Shown piece after piece: positions 59,563 through 64,000 of a stretch of 64,000 nucleotides of DNA. This DNA is from Pusillimonas sp. T7-7 (GTDB taxonomy: Bacteria > Pseudomonadota > Gammaproteobacteria > Burkholderiales > Burkholderiaceae_B). The stretch lies in contig NC_015458.1 in the NCBI RefSeq assembly GCF_000209655.1, forward strand, positions 2,046,001 through 2,110,000. The letters are read 5' to 3'. Under the pieces are notes generated by a model. The model was not told the origin of the DNA, searched no databases, and worked only from the letters and a program-made list of their open reading frames with translations. A program made the position numbers and the translations under genes. How positions within the stretch are numbered: the stretch's first letter is position 1; each line of letters begins with the position of its first letter.

Positions 59563-60492
59563 TCAAGAATGAATCAGACTTTCCTTGGCCTTGACGATTG
59601 CCACGACGACATCGTTGGTCGGCGTGGGTACGCCCAATTTGGCGCCCAGACGACTGATCGCGCCATTGATGGCGTCGATTTCGCCACGCCGCCCGGCCAG
59701 GGAATCGAGCAGCATGGATGGACGCGCATTGGGAATCTTGCCCCCCAGGCTCTGCACATGGGCAATGGGATCGGCAATACCCAAATTTATTCCCTGCGCC
59801 TCGCAAACCGCCACCGCTTCTTCCGAACAGCCTCGCCCCACCTTCCATGCATTTGCATCGCCAAGGATCTGGCCTATGGTAAGACCCGTAGCGCACGAAG
59901 TACCGGAAAACGCGACATTCATGATCAGCTTTTTCCAAACCATGCTCTGTACGTCATCATGCAGCGCTACCTTGAAACCTGAACTGCGCCAGATGTCGGC
60001 AGAGCCTTCCAGTTGCTCATCAGACAGACCTGCATACTTGCCAAACCAGGTAACTTCGAAACCATTGTGATGAGCATGGCCAGGCTCGGGCACCGATGCA
60101 CCGTATCCGCCCACCACGCCCACAGCCATCTGGTCCGCTGGAAGAATTTGTGCCGCAGCGTCGGGCGAGCCCACACCGTTTTGTATGGTTTGCACCACCG
60201 TCTGCGGCCCAATCAATGGCAGTGCATCACTTGCTGCGGATTTCACATCAAAGGCTTTGGTGGCAATAATGACCAAATCGCACACACCAATGCCCTCTGT
60301 GGTCGTGGACGCAGCAGCAAGCCTTACTGTCTTGTCTCCGCTGATGCCTGATACCCGCAAACCTTTTTCCTGGATGGCCGCGGCATGGTCAGGCCACAGA
60401 GTAATGCCATAGACCTCGTGGCCTGCATGAGCCATCAAGCCCGCATAAACAGACCCCATTGCACCGCAACCAACTATTGCTACCTTTGCCAT
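59563..60492 (-). CDS. Ketopantoate reductase family (PanE/ApbA-like)
   Basis: 309 residues from the ATG at 60490-60492 beginning MAKVAIVGCG. The NADP motif is IVGCGAMGSVYAGLMAHAG, then VIIATKAFDVKSA, QTIQNGVGSPD and the catalytic Lys region MVWKKLIMNVAFSGTSCATGLTIGQIL. Several PanE-like paralogues exist in this bacterial group and many do not act on ketopantoate. Position ahead of a peptide importer suggests another 2-oxo acid reduction. The true substrate is unknown. Confidence 0.85.
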   Translation of the reverse strand: MAKVAIVGCGAMGSVYAGLMAHAGHEVYGITLWPDHAAAIQEKGLRVSGISGDKTVRLAAASTTTEGIGVCDLVIIATKAFDVKSAASDALPLIGPQTVVQTIQNGVGSPDAAAQILPADQMAVGVVGGYGASVPEPGHAHHNGFEVTWFGKYAGLSDEQLEGSADIWRSSGFKVALHDDVQSMVWKKLIMNVAFSGTSCATGLTIGQILGDANAWKVGRGCSEEAVAVCEAQGINLGIADPIAHVQSLGGKIPNARPSMLLDSLAGRRGEIDAINGAISRLGAKLGVPTPTNDVVVAIVKAKESLIHS

Positions 60493-60697
60493 GCCTACCC
60501 CTCCTGATGCTTCAAAATCAGCGCCATCCTCATGTTGTCCACCATGATAATACCGGACCAAACCGGATTCCACCCCGATGCCAGGCCAACTGTGCCATTC
60601 TTGAGCACGACGTGGCTCCGCCGGCCGCTTTCATTGAAAAACACCCCGGTTTCTGCTACCGTCCGCGCTGAATCGGAAATTTGTTGAAGGTAAGAAA

Positions 60698-61912
60698 ATG
60701 TCGATGGAATCCAGGGCCAAAGCTAGCGGCAAACATAATCAGGGCCGGGCGAGCTCGCCGGACGAGCGGTGGCTTCTGGATGATTTCCAGACAGGTGATT
60801 TTTTCTTTGCATCACCCACACAGCAATATCGAGGCTGGGCCAAGGACGGTCTGCTGTCGGCTTACCGGCCTGTAGACCGTGCAGTGGTCCAGTCCTTGTT
60901 CGAGCAGGCTGCACAACGTGGAGTCGATCAGCCCTTGATGTTTGGGTTGATTCCCTTTGATGCTTCAGGCAACGCCAGCCTGTCCATACCGCTACGCTGG
61001 GAAACTGCCGGTATTCCTGGTGTTCAGGCCGCCGCTCAGCAGCAAGGCGGTACTCGGCCCAAGATTGTCCAACGTATACCGGTGCCCGCGCCCGAGCAGT
61101 ATGGCGATATGGTCCGCAAAGCCTTGGCCCTGTTTGCACAGGGTGAGCTGAAAAAAGTTGTTCTTTCCCGCGCCATGGATGTCCAGCTGGATAGCCCGCT
61201 GGACTACACACAGCTGCTGCCTGATTTGCTCAGGCGCAACACCCACGGCTATACCTTTGCCGTGCCCATCTGGGCTCAGGGAGCAAACGCAGCCCCCAGC
61301 GGCGTGATGGTTGGCGCCAGCCCCGAACTGCTGGTCCGCCGTGTTGGCGATCGCATCTACGTCAACCCTTTGGCTGGATCGATCGGCCGGAGCAACGATC
61401 CGGAGAAAGACCGAAGCCTTCAGGAAGGCTTGGCTCGTTCGGAAAAAGACTTGCGGGAACATGGCTATGTCGTGGCGGATATAGCACGTATCTTGCGCGA
61501 TTACTGCGACGAGCTGGACGTACCGGCAGGCCCCTCGGTCATTGGCACCGATACCTTGTGGCATTTGTCTACGTATATTACTGGCCGCTTGCGCGACCCT
61601 GGGGTCACTGCGCTTGAGCTGTCTTGCGCCCTGCATCCCACACCCGCCATTTGCGGACACCCTACCTCAATGGCATTCGGCCACATCCAGGAACTGGAAA
61701 CCTTTGATCGTGGCTACTTTGCCGGCCTGGTGGGCTGGCAACGCGCCAACGGCGACGGCGAATGGGCTTTGGCCCTGCGCTGCGCCCTGCACACAAACGG
61801 CAAGCAATTGCGGCTTTATGCAGGGGCTGGAACGGTGGCGGGTTCGGATCCCGACAGCGAAATCAGGGAAACGGCCACCAAGATGGAAACTTTCATGCGG
61901 GCCATTGGCTGA
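60698..61912 (+). CDS. Isochorismate synthase (EntC/DhbC family)
   Basis: 404 residues of the chorismate-utilising superfamily. Core motifs are ELKKVVLSRAMDVQ, VMVGASPELLVRR, VNPLAGSIGRSNDPEKD, LSCALHPTPAICGHPTSMA and LYAGAGTVAGSDPDSEIRET. Isochorismate leads to 2,3-dihydroxybenzoate or salicylate siderophores, menaquinone, or salicylate. None of entA, entB, entE or an NRPS is in the window, and no clear Fur box was found upstream. It follows a 205-bp gap with no other features. Confidence 0.9.
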   Translation: MSMESRAKASGKHNQGRASSPDERWLLDDFQTGDFFFASPTQQYRGWAKDGLLSAYRPVDRAVVQSLFEQAAQRGVDQPLMFGLIPFDASGNASLSIPLRWETAGIPGVQAAAQQQGGTRPKIVQRIPVPAPEQYGDMVRKALALFAQGELKKVVLSRAMDVQLDSPLDYTQLLPDLLRRNTHGYTFAVPIWAQGANAAPSGVMVGASPELLVRRVGDRIYVNPLAGSIGRSNDPEKDRSLQEGLARSEKDLREHGYVVADIARILRDYCDELDVPAGPSVIGTDTLWHLSTYITGRLRDPGVTALELSCALHPTPAICGHPTSMAFGHIQELETFDRGYFAGLVGWQRANGDGEWALALRCALHTNGKQLRLYAGAGTVAGSDPDSEIRETATKMETFMRAIG

Positions 61913-61967
61913 AAGCCCAACAGCCGTCGCTGCAGGCAAACACGCCTTGCAACGACGCCCTGCCCGA

Positions 61968-62942
61968 TTAGTTCACGCTCAGATTCAAGCGTTTGATCAG
62001 CGGCGCCCAGCGCTGTAATTCTTCGTCCATATACTGGGCGAACTCTTGGGGCTGATTGCCCACCGGTTCCATGAACTGACTACTCAGGCGCGCCTGCACG
62101 TCTGGATGATGAATGGCCTTGATGAGAGCATCGGTCAGTTGGACCTTGATGTCGTCGGGTATGCCCGATGGCGCCACAAAGCCTATCCAGCCCGACCCCT
62201 CTATGCCGGGGATGCCCAATTCAGCAACGGTAGGCGTATCGGGCAGAAAACCGACGCGTTCGCTATAGACCACAGCCAGCGCGCGCAGCCTGCCATCATT
62301 GACCAGCGGCATGACAGCAATGGGAGGAAGCGCCGCAAAGTGCGTATCGCCCGCCACCAATGAAGTCACGGCTGCGGGCGATGAGGGATAAGGCACATGA
62401 ACCGCCTGACCGCCCGCCCGCTCAAGCAAGAGTTCAACCGACAGATGTGAAATCGTACCGGCGCCCGTGGAAGGGAAGTTGTACTGCGATTTAGGGTCTT
62501 TTACTGCCGCCAGCAGTTCATCCAAAGACTTGATGGGCGACGAGGCCGGAACCACCAGGATATTGGGCTGATGTACACCCAAGGTCAGTGGGTCAATGTC
62601 CTTTTTGGGGTCATAGGGCAGTTCTTTGTACAGCACGGTATTGTTCACCATGGGGCCTGTGATGGAAACACCAAAGGTGTAGCCGTCTGGGGCAGCCTTG
62701 GCAATCACCGATGTGCCCAGATTACCGCTGGCGCCTGGCCGGTTCTGCACTACGATAGTCTGGCCCAGCGTCTGGCTGGCCTGCTCCGCAATAAGCCGCG
62801 CCGCCACATCCGGACTGGAGCCCGGACCAAAAGGAACAACCAGGGTCAATGGCTTGGCAGGCCATTTCTCGGCTGCCACTACAGGCATTGAAATGCCTAG
62901 TGCCAAAAGGGCCGCCAAACCGGCGTGTATCAGACTGCGCAT
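61968..62942 (-). CDS. Bug (TctC)-family periplasmic binding protein
   Basis: 324 residues from the ATG beginning MRSLIHAGLAA, with AAAGGAG upstream. A signal peptide ends at VVAA. Family signatures are WPAKPLTLVVPFGPGSSPDVAARLIAEQ, VVQNRPGASGNLGTSVIAKAAPDGYTFG and ITGPMVNNTVLY. Bug proteins bind carboxylates and related ligands for tripartite tricarboxylate transporters. The membrane subunits TctA and TctB are absent here, as is usual for the many orphan Bug proteins of Alcaligenaceae. Confidence 0.94.
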   Translation of the reverse strand: MRSLIHAGLAALLALGISMPVVAAEKWPAKPLTLVVPFGPGSSPDVAARLIAEQASQTLGQTIVVQNRPGASGNLGTSVIAKAAPDGYTFGVSITGPMVNNTVLYKELPYDPKKDIDPLTLGVHQPNILVVPASSPIKSLDELLAAVKDPKSQYNFPSTGAGTISHLSVELLLERAGGQAVHVPYPSSPAAVTSLVAGDTHFAALPPIAVMPLVNDGRLRALAVVYSERVGFLPDTPTVAELGIPGIEGSGWIGFVAPSGIPDDIKVQLTDALIKAIHHPDVQARLSSQFMEPVGNQPQEFAQYMDEELQRWAPLIKRLNLSVN

Positions 62943-62987
62943 AATGGGTGTGACTCCTTTGTTTTTCGTGTGCAAAGTTTACAGCAG

Positions 62988-63371
62988 CTATCGCCCTTTT
63001 ATCTGGCCAATCAGCCTTCTATCACGTTTCGTGGGTCGCCCGGCGGCAATATCAAGGGCGGGCTCTGGGGCAAGCCGCTTCATCTCGGCAGCATGCTCAC
63101 GCGCGGCAACGCTTTCCGGCGTTTCTTCATAAAGCAGGCGTGCGACGGGCGCGGGCCCCCTTACATTACTTATTGCCAGTACGCGAACCTCGAGGGCCGG
63201 GCCATCCTTGCGCATACTGACCAGATCGTCAGCCGCAACTTCACGTGCGGGTTTGGCGGCCTGACCGTTTACCAATACACGCCCCTTGCTGATCTCTTGC
63301 GCTGCCAAGCTACGGGTTTTATAGAAACGAGCCGCCCATAGCCATTTGTCGATTCTGATCTTTGCCATCAT
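62988..63371 (-). CDS. S4-domain RNA-binding protein (Hsp15/HslR-like)
   Basis: 127 residues. The S4 domain (about 5-65) reads RIDKWLWAARFYKTRSLAAQEISKGRVLVNGQAAKPAREV. A basic tail ends KRDRRLIGQIKGR. E. coli Hsp15 rescues stalled 50S subunits carrying nascent chain-tRNA. No sigma-32-type promoter is seen before this copy. It lies 19 bp after the pagL-like gene. Confidence 0.92.
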   Translation of the reverse strand: MMAKIRIDKWLWAARFYKTRSLAAQEISKGRVLVNGQAAKPAREVAADDLVSMRKDGPALEVRVLAISNVRGPAPVARLLYEETPESVAAREHAAEMKRLAPEPALDIAAGRPTKRDRRLIGQIKGR

Positions 63372-63390
63372 TCCGGAGCCACTGAAAGTC

Positions 63391-63930
63391 TTAATATCGA
63401 TACGTATACATCAATTGCAGAATATTCAACCCAGGGTTCGGCCGTTTGATGCCGGCATTGGAGTAATGGGAAAAACGCAAACCCACGCGGCTAGTGTCTG
63501 AAAGATAGGCGCCTACGCCGATATGATCACCAAACTGGAACGCTGTGCTCAGATTCTTGTCGGCAAAGTCAGTGCGTGAAAAAACACTTGCCCCGACCCC
63601 AGCTTCGAGATAATAACGATCATTCCACGACCATCTGAGAAATGGCGTAGCACTGAATTGCCAAACACGGGACGGCGAGCGCGAACCTTGTGCCATCCAG
63701 TACGCCGCACCCAGTTCCGCCACCAGATCCAGGCGCCCGTAGCCGTCTGAAAATTTGTAGGTCCACAATGAAGGGGATTCCCAGGCGATTTCCGCCCGGC
63801 TATAGTGATTACCATAACCAGCGCTGACGCTGACGCCACCAAAAGTGGGCTCAGCCGTGCTGATATTCGCCATAAAAAGCATGGCAGCCAGTCCTGCCGC
63901 CAACACACTCACTTTTATGATTTGAGCCAT
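63391..63930 (-). CDS. pagL: Lipid A 3-O-deacylase (PagL family)
   Basis: Outer-membrane eight-strand barrel that removes the 3-O acyl chain of lipid A and alters Toll-like receptor 4 recognition. 179 residues with a signal peptide ending about STAE. The catalytic His155 and Ser157 are in RFSHYSNAGIKRPNPG, followed by the last strand ending in Tyr. The acid member of the triad, Glu140 in Pseudomonas, falls at Asn169 by simple spacing. Probably cotranscribed with the S4-domain gene. Confidence 0.88.
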   Translation of the reverse strand: MAQIIKVSVLAAGLAAMLFMANISTAEPTFGGVSVSAGYGNHYSRAEIAWESPSLWTYKFSDGYGRLDLVAELGAAYWMAQGSRSPSRVWQFSATPFLRWSWNDRYYLEAGVGASVFSRTDFADKNLSTAFQFGDHIGVGAYLSDTSRVGLRFSHYSNAGIKRPNPGLNILQLMYTYRY

Positions 63931-64000
63931 ACAACACCTGTTGAATATCTTGCAATAATTTCACACACTCGCAATCATAGAGCAAATTACATACTGAATC

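Overview
The window reads as a continuous piece of chromosome from a betaproteobacterium, most likely family Alcaligenaceae (Bordetella/Pusillimonas-like). This rests on recognised proteins and gene order: ftsK-lolA-rarA-serS, hrcA-hemH-grpE-dnaK-dnaJ with sigma-32-type promoters, divergent fur/bamE, a Bug (TctC) periplasmic binding protein, PagL, and a MoxR/VWA pair. Genus is not determinable by eye. I found no insertion sequence, prophage, CRISPR array or rRNA operon.

Layout. 1-2100: a Fur-box-preceded TonB-dependent siderophore receptor whose C-terminus is cut off next to a 70-bp inverted-repeat element. 2300-9400: an EF-hand-like small membrane protein, then a minus-strand run ftsK, lolA, rarA, serS and an SDR protein lacking the usual catalytic Tyr/Lys. 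9400-12500: trxB, an Smr protein and mnmH (selU). 12700-18350: icd, a DUF1841 protein, two small cytochromes c, and a MoxR ATPase/GNAT/VWA group with an FNR-like site between it and the cytochromes. 18350-25100: a two-domain M16 peptidase and the heat-shock genes dnaJ, dnaK, grpE. 25200-33200: hemH, hrcA, nadK, recN, fur, bamE, dapB, murB. 33300-38100: two tRNA-Gly(GCC) genes around an EamA transporter whose start is abnormal, an unknown membrane/coiled-coil protein, a DODA-type dioxygenase, a DUF3313 lipoprotein and an NlpD-like protein. 38060-39920: a class II aldolase divergent from a LysR regulator.

The most coherent accessory system lies at 40000-51650. A MalK/Ugp-type sugar ABC importer (four genes) is followed by a FadR-type GntR regulator, then denD-otnK-otnC-otnI-ltnD for four-carbon acid sugars (D-erythronate, L-threonate) leading to dihydroxyacetone phosphate, and by convergent garR and glcG-like genes. 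The 11-mer ACTTGTATGAT occurs in front of all three transcription units (40012, 45471, complement of 51633-51643). I therefore propose one regulon in which the ABC importer is the tetronate transporter and garR/glcG are co-regulated.

51690-64000: a nucleoside deaminase, an SLT-type lipoprotein, a membrane-anchored DJ-1/PfpI protein, a peptide-type ABC operon (dppA, B, C and a fused DF ATPase) behind a PanE-like reductase, an isolated isochorismate synthase, a Bug-family binding protein, an Hsp15-like S4 protein and PagL. Genes are dense. Few gaps exceed 250 bp, and the larger ones are described in the feature list.
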